Of a stretch of DNA of 64,000 bases, positions 11,734 through 25,224 are shown piece after piece. This stretch comes from Deinandra increscens subsp. villosa (Eukaryota > Streptophyta > Magnoliopsida > Asterales > Asteraceae). The position numbers were made by a program, and so were the translations under genes. The notes below the pieces were generated by a model. That model worked only from the letters and a program-made list of their open reading frames with translations. It was not told where the DNA came from and ran no database searches. The stretch lies in the NCBI GenBank assembly GCA_039602395.1, contig JBCNJP010000007.1:120314957-120378956 (forward strand), in the 5' to 3' direction. Positions within the stretch are counted from its first letter, which is position 1. Every line of letters begins with the position of its first letter.

Positions 11734-12131
11734 CAATGTTTTAAAAACCGGTTCAACCGGTCCGGTTCAACCGCCAACCGGTCATCATACCGGTTTTTTA
11801 ATCCCCGGTTTTTTGGACATAACCGGACCGTTTTGAACCGGGCGGTTTTCCGGTTTTTTCCGGTTCAACCGGTTTTCTGACAATTTAAAAAAAAAAAATT
11901 TAATTTATTGTTATTTTTTATTATTTTTTAAAGTTTAAAACTTATATATTTTTATGAAATACCTATTTGGTATTATTTTTTAGTGGATTATCATTGTATT
12001 TTAACTATTTTCGTTGTGGTGTACACATTTATTAACATTTTTATAAAAATATATATATAAATCCCCTAGCCGGTCTAACCGGTCCCGAAAAAATTTCCGG
12101 TTCAACTAAAAAACCGGTTTTTAAAACATTG
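11734..12131. mobile_element. hAT-type MITE with CCGGTT-rich ends
   Basis: Perfect 20-bp terminal inverted repeats CAATGTTTTAAAAACCGGTT, flanked by a perfect 8-bp duplication ATAAAAAC (11726-11733 and 12132-12139). 398 bp, no coding potential. Many CCGGTT/AACCGG subterminal motifs on both sides and an AT-rich core. The left breakpoint of the 1.8 kb segmental duplication lies inside this element at 11853, so the second copy (15880-16159) has only the right part. Confidence 0.8.
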
Positions 12132-13646
12132 ATAAAAACCATCTATTAAATTGAGAGAGAAGGGTTATAATTTTAGTTATATAATTCTTCTTATTTGAAT
12201 TTATAGGGTTAGATTATTATAAGAAGTATAATTAATTTAAAAATAAAGAATTTGAGAGATTTAATATTAAGCTTTAATTATAGAATGAGATTAAATTTTT
12301 GAATAGGGAAGTCGTTTAGTCTTGTCAACTTTTGTTTACTTTTTATTAGTTTCTTCTACCTTTTTAAATGTTCATAGATCATAGTTTTTATATACGATAT
12401 CATTTTTGTTAAATTACACCATAAAAATGAGTTTTTTTTTTCTCTTTAAAACGAGTACAATATTGCTATATATAAAATTTAAGAAATATATATTTTTTTC
12501 ATCTATTTGTATTTCTAGTGCGTCATTGTATCTTTTTGTTTGTCCTTGTGTCTTTTTGTTGGTCGTGTTTTTCTAAAATTTTAGCTCTGGACATTATAAT
12601 TGTAAAATAAGACCAGTATGTACTTCTAATATGTAAAACACAATAATAAAATAATAACAAATTTATCTAATACATAAAAAACAATAACAAAATAACATGA
12701 AATGAGTTAAAATATAAAACACAATAATGAATACAAATTAAACAATAACCTGAAACATTAGACACAATTAGACACAATGATATGAACGTAAGTCAAAATG
12801 ACTAAAATAACCCTCATCCTCTTAAACCAATAAAAAGACATGTGTATGAAGTATAATCTTTCTTAAACTTCTTAGATTAAAAAGAGGGGTTGGGTTCTAT
12901 AGAAAACCAATATTTTACAATAAACTAAAAAAAACAAGAAAAAAATTATTTTTTAAAAAACTTTTTTATATGTTTCTTTTATGATTTTAAGAATAGTGGA
13001 AAAAGAAAAAACTTTTAAAACATTTTCGAGTTTTTTTTTTAAATAAAATTAAATTAATAATGCACTATGCAACAATAATATAAAATTGGTTTATGAATGT
13101 CACTTCTTTGTCTTTTACATTATTCGCATAAACCACGTCCAATTTAAGTAAAGTTTCTTCTTTTTAAGTAGTTTTAATTACAATGCATTATGCAATATTA
13201 TTAGTACTATTGCATGATGCACTAATAAAAAATCACTAAACTTTTTATTTTTTATTTTTTTTCATAAATAAAGCTAATAAAATTATAGACTTTTTGGTGA
13301 AATTCTTTTCAAAAATTATTAATATATGAAGAAGTTATAGAGAAAAAAGATTGGTTTTTTTATTTTTTAGATAATTGTTGGTTTTCTATAGATCTTTTCC
13401 CTTAAGAAGACTTCTTAGTTGAATCTAATTCTAAATTCATATATATATAAGACTAATTACTTTTAAAATTATTTTTTATTTTATTAAATATTCTATATTT
13501 CATTCTTTATATTTATTCATATTCAATTAAACAAATTCCGGTCTACCATTCACACTCACGCAAATAATTTTTCTTGAAGAACTATCCTTTACTGGATTTG
13601 AACACTTTACTACTAAACTATACCATTATTTAGTTGTTCTTTTCCT
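11853..13646 (+). repeat. Segmental direct duplication, copy 1
   Basis: This 1794-bp segment recurs in the same orientation at 15880-17675. I noticed only a few substitutions and 1-2 base run-length changes, so identity is above 99 percent by eye. It contains the right part of a hAT MITE and AT-rich non-coding sequence with no recognised gene. The sequence that follows copy 2 (from 17676) is presumably the original continuation of copy 1. Confidence 0.9.
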
Positions 13647-13834
13647 GATTCAAAATACGAATAATTTGAGTTCTCTTTATTTAAATATCACTTGGTTTAG
13701 GTTATTAGTTGATATGAATGAAAATGCATATAAAAACAATTCATGAATATATTGTCACGTGATTTGGCGATGAGATTCAAAATACGAATAATTTGAGTTC
13801 TCTTTATTTAAATATCACTTGGTTTAGGTTATTA
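13647..13834 (+). repeat. 61-bp direct repeat pair at the duplication junction
   Basis: The 61 bases at 13647-13707 (starting GATTCAAAATACGAATAATT) are repeated at 13774-13834, 127 bases downstream. The first copy begins exactly where duplication copy 1 ends. Confidence 0.85.
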
Positions 13835-13859
13835 CATATATATACAATAGAGAGTTAGA

Positions 13860-14400
13860 CTTATGAATTTGTGTCATATGGATCCGGGTATTTTTGACCC
13901 GTCCAGATTTTCTCTCTTTAAACCCTAAATATCTCTCACTATTGCTCGCAATTCGATCGGAAGCCCAGTTTTCCTCTCTTTGAACCCTAAATCTCTCTCA
14001 CTATTGCTCGCGATTCGATCGGAGCATATCCGCCACCATAGCCGCCACCATAGCCGCCGGATCAGTAAGGAGAGCATGGCGTGGAGGGCGGTCAAGCGGT
14101 GGCCGGAGAGAGAGAGATGTGTGTTTATCATCGTTCATATACGCTCCTTTTTCTCATCATCGAGGGTATCACTTTTCCTTCTTCCCATTTTTTTCGACTT
14201 CGCTTGAATTTCTTCAGATCGCAGGTGCGTTTTCTTCCTAATTGAACATTGTTGTTGCCTCTTTTTTTGATTGAGAGGTCTTTCTTTGATTTTGTAAACC
14301 GGCTTCTCTGTTTTTTGGTTTACCTTTAGTGCCGGCGTTTAGCATCACCAAGGTATGTGCCCTAATTCATGCGCTTCTTTCTCGGTTTTAACAGTTCAGT
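13860..14400. other. Unidentified nuclear-looking fragment with short tandem repeats
   Basis: Less AT-rich than its surroundings. A 62-bp tandem repeat unit is visible (AACCCTAAAT..CTCTCACTATTGCTCG at 13921 and again at 13983), then GCCGCCACCATA repeated twice near 14030-14055. It resembles a plant 5' UTR and first exon (CT-rich leader, then ATGGCGTGGAGGGCGGTC at 14075, and an AG|GTGCGT donor-like site near 14225), but the frame ends soon and I recognise no protein. It may be a captured gene fragment. Confidence 0.35.
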
Positions 14401-14404
14401 ACAA

Positions 14405-15464
<1,060 letters not shown>

Positions 15465-15515
15465 AACTATCTCAATTTTTTCCGTTTTTCTTTTTATTGT
15501 CTGAATATTCGGGAG

Positions 15516-15878
15516 CTAAGACCATTCCAATGCTCCCTTTCGCCATGCATAAACTAAACCAACAATTAAGATAAGCACAAAAATTAAAGCTTCTACAAAT
15601 ACAGATACACCTAATACATCGAAACTCATTGCCCACGGATAAAGAAAAACCGTTTCCACATCAAAAACAACAAAAACTAGAGCAAACATATAATAGCGGA
15701 TTCTAAATTGTAACCAAGCGTCACCTATTGGTTCTATACCTGATTCATAACTAGAAAGTTTCTCCGGTCCTTTGCTACTCGGAGCTAAAAATCCCGAAAT
15801 GAAAAATACCAAAATAGGAATAAGACATGATATTATCAGAAATGCCCAAAAAATATCATATTCGTAAAGCAGAAACAT
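15516..15878 (-). pseudogene. ndhC: NUPT: plastid ndhC, full-length frame
   Basis: A complete, uninterrupted 120-codon frame for NDH subunit C (MFLLYEYDIFWAFLIIS start, EPIGDAWLQFRIRYYMFALV core, ending AWRKGALEWS; three membrane segments). It keeps the plastid order ndhC-ndhK on the same strand. The intact frame suggests a recent transfer. The plastid sequence ends within two bases of the start codon (15878), where duplication copy 2 begins, so no upstream plastid sequence is present. Listed as a pseudogene because it sits in nuclear DNA without targeting signals. Confidence 0.93.
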
Positions 15879-15879
15879 A

Positions 15880-17675
15880 GTTTTTTCCGGTTCAACCGGT
15901 TTTCTGACAATTTAAAAAAAAAAAAAATTAATTTATTGTTATTTTTTATTATTTTTTAAAGTTTAAAACTTATATATTTTTATGAAATACCTATTTGGTA
16001 TTATTTTTTAGTGGATTATCATTGTATTTTAACTATTTTCGTTGTGGTGTACACATTTATTAACATTTTTATAAAAATATATATATAAATCCCCTAGCCG
16101 GTCTAACCGGTCCCGAAAAAATTTCCGGTTCAACTAAAAAACCGGTTTTTAAAACATTGATAAAAACCATCTATTAAATTGAGAGAGAAGGGTTATAATT
16201 TTAGTTATATAATTCTTCTTATTTGAATTTATAGGGTTAGATTATTATAAGAAGTATAATTAATTTAAAAATAAAGAATTTGAGAGATTTAATATTAAGC
16301 TTTAATTATAGAATGAGATTAAATTTTTGAATAGGGAAGTCGTTTAGTCTTGTCAACTTTTGTTTACTTTTTATTAGTTTCTTCTACCTTTTTAAATGTT
16401 CATAGATCATAGTTTTTATATACGATATCATTTTTGTTAAATTACACCATAAAAATGAGTTTTTTTTTTCTCTTTAAAACGAGTACAATATTGCTATATA
16501 TAAAATTTAAGAAATATATATTTTTTTCATCTATTTGTATTTCTAGTGCGTCATTGTATCTTTTTGTTTGTCCTTGTGTCTTTTTGTTGGTCGTGTTTTT
16601 CTAAAATTTTAGCTCTGGACATTATAATTGTAAAATAAGACCAGTATGTACTTCTAATATGTAAAACACAATAATAAAATAATAACAAATTTATCTAATA
16701 CATAAAAAACAATAACAAAATAACATGAAATGAGTTAAAATATAAAACACAATAATGAATACAAATTAAACAATAACCTGAAACATTAGACACAATTAGA
16801 CACAATGATATGAACGTAAGTCAAAATGACTAAAATAACCCTCATCCTCTTAAACCAATAAAAAGACATGTGTATGAAGTATAATCTTTCTTAAACTTCT
16901 TAGATTAAAAAGAGGGGTTGGGTTCTATAGAAAACCAATATTTTACAATAAACTAAAAAAAACAAGAAAAAAATTATTTTTTAAAAAACTTTTTTTATAT
17001 GTTTCTTTTATGATTTTAAGAATAGTGGAAAAAGAAAAAACTTTTAAAACATTTTCGAGTTTTTTTTTAAAATAAAATTAAATTAATAATGCACTATGCA
17101 ACAATAATATAAAATTGGTTTATGAATGTCACTTCTTTGTCTTTTACATTATTCGCATAAACCACGTCCAATTTAAGTAAAGTTTCTTCTTTTTAAGTAG
17201 TTTTAATTATAATGCATTATGCAATATTATTAGTACTATTGCATGATGCACTAATAAAAAATCACTAAACTTTTTATTTTTTATTTTTTTTCATAAATAA
17301 AGCTAATAAAATTATAGACTTTTTGGTGAAATTCTTTTCAAAAATTATTAATATATGAAGAAGTTATAGAGAAAAAAGATTGGTTTTTTTATTTTTTAGA
17401 TAATTGTTGGTTTTCTATAGATCTTTTCCCTTAAGAAGACTTCTTAGTTGAATCTAATTCTAAATTCATATATATATAAGACTAATTACTTTTAAAATTA
17501 TTTTTTATTTTATTAAATATTCTATATTTCATTCTTTATATTTATTCATATTCAATTAAACAAATTCCGGTCTACCATTCACACTCACGCAAATAATTTT
17601 TCTTGAAGAACTATCCTTTACTGGATTTGAACACTTTACTACTAAACTATACCATTATTTAGTTGTTCTTTTCCT
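15880..17675 (+). repeat. Segmental direct duplication, copy 2
   Basis: Second copy of 11853-13646, 1796 bp, offset about 4027-4029. It begins at GTTTTTTCCGGTTCAACC directly after the ndhC start region and ends at TTCTTTTCCT before unrelated AT-rich sequence. It carries only the right-hand portion of the hAT MITE (to 16159). Confidence 0.9.
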
Positions 17676-17748
17676 ATATTTATTATTAAAGAATAAAAAA
17701 ATAGAAAGAAATTTAAAAAAAAAAATTGTTTAACTGAATATTAATATA

Positions 17749-17785
17749 CTAGGATAGAACCCGTATGTTATACGGGTTGAATCAT

Positions 17786-17836
<51 letters not shown>

Positions 17837-18759
17837 GATAATTAATGCATACTTTTCTTATTACCAGAATAACGTATTACATTACATTAGATAAAAGCTA
17901 AAGTTATAATTCATAATATGTGATTGGTGACTTTACTCTCTTAATAAAATAAATATTTAGGGCATGTCTCTACTTTTATATTTGGAAAATGCAAGATAAA
18001 CATGATCATGTTAAGATCATGTTAAAAAAACAATCAAACTCTCAATAACGACTAACATGAATTATGAATTGACAAACTTGAGATTTTAAGTCTTTGTAAA
18101 AAGTTTGATGAGTATAAAGTTTTATCAAAATTATAATGAACACATTCTAATTGTTGAGTATAAAATCTAAATTATAATTATAAGATTAAAATTTTATCAA
18201 TAAAAAATGTAATGTTGATATACATTAGAAAACTTACAATTGTAGTAAACGCGATGTCTAAAATTTCCAAGTTGGATGAACATAGCTCATTTGATATGGT
18301 AGGAAAAACTAATTAATATTGGATACAATGAATATGATTTTTATCGCTTATGAATTTCTTTAAAAATAGTATCACCCACAACGCAACGCTGATTGAATTT
18401 ATAAAATAGTATTAGATACTCATTAATTAAAATATTGAATATGACTTGCTAAATTTTATTTGAAAACACACTAAATAAGTGTTTATTGATATTTTATAAG
18501 TTTATAAATAATTTTAAAAATGAAAATAATAATAGGTTAAAAATAATTAATATTAAATATAAAATAAGATGTAAATTAATATATGATTGTCATAATTCTA
18601 TAACTATAAATAGATAAATATATATCTTGATTATAAAATAGAATATAATTTTCAATAAAAAATAATTTATTAAGAAAGATATTTGGGAGGGAAAATTTTT
18701 GTGAGAATGAATCTAGTGTTGACATGTGTCAACAATTGTAATTGTTTATTAGAGTAGGA
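17749..18759 (-). mobile_element. Non-autonomous Helitron, complete ends
   Basis: On the minus strand the element starts TCCTACTCTAATAAAC (5' TC at 18759) and ends with a hairpin AACCCGTAT-AAC-ATACGGGTT (17758-17778) followed about 5 bases later by CTAG (17749-17752). It sits between A (17748) and T (18760), the AT target of Helitrons, and has no target duplication. About 1.0 kb, no Rep/helicase coding capacity. A long (TA)n tract (about 17788-17834) lies just inside the 3' hairpin. Confidence 0.65.
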
Positions 18760-20183
18760 TATGAAAAATGAGATGTATCTTATTTTTAATAAATAAGAGA
18801 CAACTCTTTTTAGAAAGAATTAGTGTTTTTGAGTTAATTATATGAATGAGAGAGAGAAGGTACTACTCTAAAAAAATCGACTATGCTCTATGCTCTAAAG
18901 ATATTGAATGTTACTTGAGAGTTAGCTAAGGAAACAAAGTATATTAAGGTGGCTACTATTAGAAATGTTATTCTCATTCTCATACTTAAATAAACGTATT
19001 TAAAGGTTTTAATTTGGTGATCAAGTTCAATTATAAATTAACATAAAAATAATTCCCATGTGGTGTTGTCGAGATATCTTGAACACCTTCCACATTGACA
19101 CGAAAGCTATTTAATATTAATCTATTCCTCCGCATTATATTATAGCATATAGACATTATGTTTTTTTAACGGTTAATTATTATAATTAATAATGTCGATC
19201 ATCCGGGCTAACCCCAATAATTTAAAGAACACTCACATTCGAGATGTTGAGGGTATAGCCATACTCCTCGGTGTTTGGGTGACAAAGACACACAAGTCAG
19301 GCCCGTTTCATAAAAAAATTACTTACGCAAATGACCGGGTGGTAAAATTCATGAGGCTTAAGGATTAAACTAGTAACATCTTGGTCAACCGATCTCCCAT
19401 CATCATCAGTACTACTAGAACAAGTCTTAGTTGGTACCATATACATTTTATGTTATTTTTTTTTTCTCTTTTTTTTTCATTCTATCTATTATTTTTATTT
19501 AATGTCGCTGTGTAGTTTGTTTGTATTTGTAATTTTTGTTTCGTTATAGTAATATAATTATTTTGTGTATCTGTGATATTCCCACCGTAACACGTGAATG
19601 ATTAAATCTAGTTTATAAACAACTATATCTACCATCTTAACGACATATGAGTGGTATGGTTCAATTATTTATTTATGAACTTTATTTTGGTTATTAACAG
19701 TTTAGATTTTTGAGTTGTAGCGTTAATTAATCGTAGATTAATGGATTAATAAAATGTCACTGTTTTTAAGGATTAATGGATATTAATAGTCATAACTATT
19801 GTCTATTGACCGATAAAAATCTCACATTAGCTATTTCCTACAGTAAACTAATTTTCTTTCCGCAAATATGTGACTAGTATTAGCCAACACGCAATAAATA
19901 ATGATTAAAATTATTAAAATTCAATAATCTTTTTTTAATCTAATAATTAGTATGATTCTATGAAATGCTTCTTTTTTCCTTTTATATATATGCATGCTTT
20001 ATCCTTGAACTTCTATATTAAGAATGTCTTCTAAAAGAAGCTATCAGGATACCACTAACCCAAAAAGGTCTGTGGTGATGATTTTCCATTTGATGAGGTC
20101 TTTCAATCACCTATGTAGTCATGTGTCTTCCATTGGACGTGAGTTGCTTAATGGTGAAAGTAACGCATGCATCCCAGGCCAGC
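18760..20183. other. AT-rich intergenic sequence
   Basis: No gene recognised. A GC-richer patch at 19190-19420 (CATCCGGGCTAACCCCAATAA, GACCGGGTGGTAAAATTCATGAGG) is a likely transposon remnant. A short frame from 20024 (MSSKRSYQD...) is interrupted by the hAT element beginning at 20184. Confidence 0.4.
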
Positions 20184-20599
20184 CAGGGGCGGATCTATTT
20201 GGAGTTGAGCGGGAGGCGAGGCATCCACTAAGATTCACCCAATTAATTGAGAAATTTTCAGTTGTTTAAGAAGGTCCCTCGTCAAAATACTTGAGAGGCC
20301 CCTATACCTTGAGCAAACAAAGAAAGAAAGATGAGGAAATATTTTTTGTGATTAGTTGTCATGCAGAAATGAAGGTCGGAGATGCAGAGGTTTAACGGAG
20401 AAAGGGATCTTGATGAAGAAAATGAATTGAAAATGAGGAAAGAGAAAATAGTTATGATTAAAATAGGCCTGGGCTAAACACAGAGGAATATTTGATATTC
20501 ACACAGAATGCCCACGATCGTGGCCCTCCAAACGGGCCACATGTTTTCTAATTTTTTAAGTGTTTTTAATTACTTAATTTTATAAATATCAAGACGATT

Positions 20600-20920
20600 T
20601 ATTCATCATAACTGATAAGATTATGTAAAATAAAAATTTTAAGACTCGGAGTTTCTCTCCGAGATGGTCTTGCTGACTTCTCGGCAAGTCTTTATCGGTG
20701 TTTGGGTCTCCACGGCCCATAGTTTTTTTATTTTTAAAAATTTTGAAATGACTTTTTGATTTTTAAGAATTTTTTAAAATAAAAAAAAAAGGCCATGGAC
20801 CATGGGGATCCAACATCGACAAAGACTTGTCGAGAAGCCATCAAGACCGTCCCAACAAAAACTATGAAATTTAAAATTTATTATTTTACCTCACTACTAT
20901 GTCGTGTAATTATTTCATTA
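20600..20920. repeat. Foldback/inverted repeat inside the hAT element
   Basis: The arm at about 20660-20722 (ATGGTCTTGCTGACTTCTCG, then GCAAGTCTTTATCGGTG) is the imperfect inverse of about 20797-20853 (CATCGACAAAGACTTGTCGA, then GAAGCCATCAAGACC). The similarity weakens but appears to continue outward into AATTTTAA-rich sequence. The loop is about 70 bases of A/T. It could be a MITE or could form a long imperfect hairpin RNA. Confidence 0.6.
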
Positions 20921-21384
20921 TTATCTATGGTGAATACCTCTTTACATTCTAATGTGGAGATCAGTGGTTCAAATCTTACAAGACACAAAAAAATATATAA
21001 AATATTAGAGGTGTGTCAGAGGTTTACCATAGTGGGTCTTTGGGCGGTGGGCTTCCTCTGAGATGGATGTGCAACATAGAGGATCCTGGTTACTCGCACG
21101 GAATGTGGTCGCAGCGTGTCATTAGTTATATTGATTGCTATGATGACACCCGTATAACTGGATGTTTGCCATTCAAAAGAAATTTCGTAGTGAATAAATC
21201 TTTTTAATATTTATAAAATTAATAATTAACAACATAAAATGTTTTTAAAATAAAGTTAAAAAAGCATTTGGGTCGTTTGGTAGGATACGGTCGTGAGTAT
21301 TCTGGGTGGATATCAATTAACATTGTGTCAATATGAACTCCCTTAAAATAATGCGAAATTGTCATACCTTTAACTTAAATAAAT

Positions 21385-21715
21385 ATTACAAATCTAACCC
21401 TTTAGTTTGATTTAAGTTTAAAAGATCTTGAAGTTAAATTTATTTTTTTACTAATCTTTATTAAAAACATTGAAGTTATTATTTTTCTACTAGTCATTAT
21501 TTACTCTTAATGTGTTTTGTTATGTTATGAGATAACTCAAGTGATTTATATATTACAAATTGAACCCTTTAGTTTGATTTAAGTTTTAAAAAATCTTGAA
21601 GTTATATTTATTTTTTTACTAATCTTTATTAAAAACATTGAAGTTATCATATTTCTACTAGTCATTATTTATTATTAGTGTATTTTGTTATGAGATAACT
21701 CAAGTGATTTATATA
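21385..21715 (+). repeat. Tandem duplication of about 165 bp
   Basis: Two successive copies of a unit that contains CTTTAGTTTGATTTAAGTTT, ACTAATCTTTATTAAAAACA and GAGATAACTCAAGTGATTTA, diverged by a handful of substitutions and small indels. No coding sense. Confidence 0.75.
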
Positions 21716-22210
21716 TCTTTTTGTATTTGATTTTAATTTTATCAAAAGATGTTTCTCAAGTTTATCATATAATTAGGTAAATTTAATATTAAAATCGTTT
21801 CTATTGTCCACTTTAAATCCCTTCATATTTTCTTCTATTATGTTACTGTAATTGTTAAGTTCGTCTTCATTTTTTTTATACTTAACAATATGTTCCCAAA
21901 ATCATAGTTTAATTTTACACACATGAAGTTATCACAAGTTTTGTTTTTCTATGGTTATGAGATCCAATAATTACAAGGCAAGGAAACAATGTCAACGAGA
22001 CGAGCTTAGCAAATTGACGAATAAGTTATTTTCTTAGTGGTTTATTATTTTAGTAGAGTTTCTTACTATACGTGTTTAGGCTGCATTACTTTTATGACTG
22101 TCATTATTTGACATGTTTTCATCGGTTTAAGTTTTTGGCATATTTGGTCGATTTTGATCGAGTCAATCAATTTTTGCCCCCGCTGACTAAAAATCCTGGA
22201 TCCGCCACTG

Positions 22211-23114
22211 ATCCCAGCTAAATTTATCATGTTTTATTTGTGTGTTAATTTGCAAATTAGTAGGTAGTTTAGTTCATATTTGCATGTTCTAACCTCTAAA
22301 CTTCTAATTTAGTGGGTAGTTACTATCATGTGTAATTGGAAGTTTTATGTCCATGTTAGTCACTTAGTTGTAATATCTTAAAATAAAAATAATAAATAAT
22401 AGTGATATTAATCAATAACAACTATATAGTTGCGCGCTATTATGTTACCATGTTAGTTGCAAGCCAGAGGAGGTTCTACTGTTCTAGGGAGCATTAAGAC
22501 GTTGTCATTTTTATGGATTTTAATAGAGGTAGATTAGTCAACATCTCGTGAAGAAAATTGTGTAATTTCTCTTTTGTGTGATTCCTTTTCTAGCTTCTCG
22601 CTAGTTTGTTTGTAGTGAATTGCTGTTAAAAATATATATATGATTACGAAATCAATTAATTTTGTGTTTTTTTGGGTGTTAAACTCGACTATTCTATAAT
22701 GTATTTTCCTTTTGATTTGATTGACTTGATCAATTTGACACACATATAATATTAGAATCACTATCTTTTTTCCTTTTTAAACAATCCGTATCTTGGTCCA
22801 ATAACATTAAGAATGAGGGTTAAGGCTTGTGGCTTATTGAGATCATAAGGATTTATTCCAACTCTGAGGTTTTTTCATAGTGGTGGGTTTCCTTTTTAAC
22901 CAGTAAAATAAAGGTAATATGATTGATGTGTAAGCTTCCCTTCGGGTATGTGCCAGTCAATCGTTATTGTTGTTAAAAAAAACTATGTTTTTTTCAAGAT
23001 ATGGATTGCAGTTATGACTTTGTAAGCTATCTTGTGTGATTGAAATGCATTTTGTATATTGAAATACCCGACTAGAGATATAATGTTAGTTATTGAAGTT
23101 TGAGGTACATATCT
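22211..23114. other. AT-rich intergenic sequence
   Basis: No gene seen. At 22864-22930 there is a stretch (TAGTGGTGGGTTTC, then AGTAAAATAAAGGTAATATG, then ATTGATGTGT) that recurs in diverged form at 32661-32727, just after the assembly gap. After it, AAGCTTCCCTTCGGGTATGTG and a short A-run suggest the tail of a retroelement. Confidence 0.35.
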
Positions 23115-23901
23115 TTCATCTTTCATTCTAATAATGTACTAACTTGGGTCCACATGTCAATTTTCTAGGGTTTTCACCTAAGCTTTGTCCACTTGTCAAC
23201 ATCATATTCAATTTCATATTTTCTTCATATAAGAATTAAAATTTCCAAATTTAATATTTTAACTTTCTAAATCTAAAATTCAACATTACATTTAGTTAAT
23301 ATTAATTATAAATAGTTATTAACATTTATAAAGTATATATTTACATAAATTATTTATTAATTAACTTACTAAATTTACATAAATTATTTGAATTTTCTAA
23401 TATTAAGAGATGTAACAGTCAGTTTTCGAATTTTTAAAAATAGTTACTAATATGTATTAATTATATATACTATATATTAGGGTGGTTGATTTATTCAATT
23501 AAAATATTAAAATGTCAAACACTCTTTTATATTCTAAAAATAACTTTTATGAGTTCAGTTATCATCTTTAACATGTTCTAATTATCCTTTAACATTCTCT
23601 ATAAATTCAAGTAATTATAAATAATAATAACTTTTATTATTGTAATTCTCAACACCAGCCACTTTAAAGTAAACCATTAAGCAAATTTATTTTCTCAATT
23701 GTGATATACGAAATACTCTAATTTACTATATTTTTAAAAAATGTACTTTTTTACATAACTGCTATAAAATAACTATTTGATATGATCTCGCAGTTATATC
23801 ATTCATAATTTTTAAATCTCATATCAATTTTTATTTTTTTATAGTTATCTTATATTATGATTATTTATTCTACCCGTGTAGTACACGGGTTACTAACCTA
23901 G
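23115..23901 (+). mobile_element. Helitron (3' end clear, 5' end tentative)
   Basis: The 3' end has hairpin ACCCGTGT-AGT-ACACGGGT (23872-23890), then CTAG at 23898-23901 followed by the target T. Hairpin and end match the family of the Helitron at 17749-18759 but on the opposite strand. The 5' end is probably one of the A|TC sites at 23114-23127 (TCTTTCATCTTTCATTC...). The shared feature near both 5' ends is a CACATGTCAA motif. No coding capacity. Confidence 0.5.
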
Positions 23902-25016
23902 TATGTTATATTATGATTATTTTATTAATAATCCAATTAGAATGTTCTTAAGAAAAACTAAATTTGACTAGAAAATATGAATTATAAATGTTAATTTTCA
24001 ACAAAAGTGATTTTGGAGGGTTATTTACATAAAAGGAGATTTAGAAAAAAAATTATTAAAAGTTTCTTAAATATAAGGTTGTTCCGGTTTGTACCGGTAC
24101 CATTGAGGTGTGCGGATTTCCTTCACCGTGGTGCCACACTTTTGAGCCCTCTTATAGTGCTTGGCCGTTATAAGGTTATTAAAACTAGTAATAATATGAC
24201 AATAAGCTGACAGAAAAAAATATAAAATTTAAAAGTATGAAAAAATATAAAATTTAAAAGTATGACAAACCATTTAGAGTAACCTAACAATAATATTAAA
24301 TTACATTTTCGACATATCACAATCTAGAAATCAATCTTCAAATCCAACACTTCATATGTTTTTATACATTAAACACGAATGCAATAGTTTCCTAATCTTT
24401 TACTCAAGAGTCGGTAAAAGTCTACTTCTTTATATACATTTTTATATTTTTATATATTTTTATATATTTTTAAACATCTAGAAAAATATTGAAACGAAAA
24501 ACATTTTTTTAATTAAAAGTTGCCTTTTTCTACTTTCTTTAAATTATAAATAAATAGATATACAAAAGGAGGTAAAAGACATTATAGAATCAAGAAAATT
24601 GGTCTGCATATGCACATCCACTTTAAAACAAGAAATCACAGTAGGATTCATTGTAGCAGGTAACCTTCCAGGAAGAAAGAAGTTTCTATTTTATAATCAG
24701 CAAACATTTTTTGACAAACATGACCATTCAAAATTATAAATCTTGTAACACAAGAACTATACAAACCAAAAGTTTTAATTTTTTTATATTATTTCTATTA
24801 TGTTTTTGAGAAAGAATGGCATGTGGGCAGGTAGGGCTTGAAGGAACACAGGCAGATGTGACTATGTGAGCTCATCACTTCCAATGCATGTGGAATTAAG
24901 ATCTATTTTCCCCATTAATAAATAAACCCATCTAATTAAACCCCACCAAGAGCCGATACAACCTAAATTTAACATAATTTGTGTAGACCAAATGCAAGTT
25001 CTAAGTTAAGTTCTAT

Positions 25017-25028
25017 ACATATATAAAG
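25017..25028 (+). promoter_or_regulatory. TATA-like box and GA tract upstream of MLO copy 1
   Basis: ACATATATAAAG at 25017-25028, about 197 bases before the start codon, followed by a GAGAGAGAAAGAAAGAGAGA tract usual in plant 5' UTRs. The same sequence occurs before copy 2 (about 34061-34072). Inferred from sequence only. Confidence 0.45.
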
Positions 25029-25224
25029 AGAGAGAAAGAAAGAGAGATAGAGGCTGTCAATCTGCGTGGAAAGATTCCAAATTTTCTTGATTTAAATAAT
25101 ACCCACGTCGAAGCAGAAAATGCGCAGCATTTTGAGAGCATCCAACTCCCTAAATCCTCTCAAAGTTGTCAACTTTCTTGAACCAGTGAGGGAGAAAGCT
25201 TCAGTTTGATGTGGGAAAGTGAAA

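Larger units (their letters stand above)
20184..22210. mobile_element. Non-autonomous hAT element, 2.0 kb
   Basis: Termini CAGGGGCGGATC on the left and, inverted on the right, CAGTGGCGGATCC, the classic hAT CAGNGGCGGA form. The flanks are matching 8-mers AGGCCAGC (20176-20183) and ATCCCAGC (22211-22218), 6 of 8 identical. No transposase frame. It contains a nested foldback (20600-20920) and a tandem duplication of about 165 bp (about 21385-21553 and 21553-21715). Confidence 0.7.

Noticed and set aside
17780..17840. CRISPR-like or structured array
   Set aside because: Simple TA microsatellite in a eukaryotic genome; no spacers.
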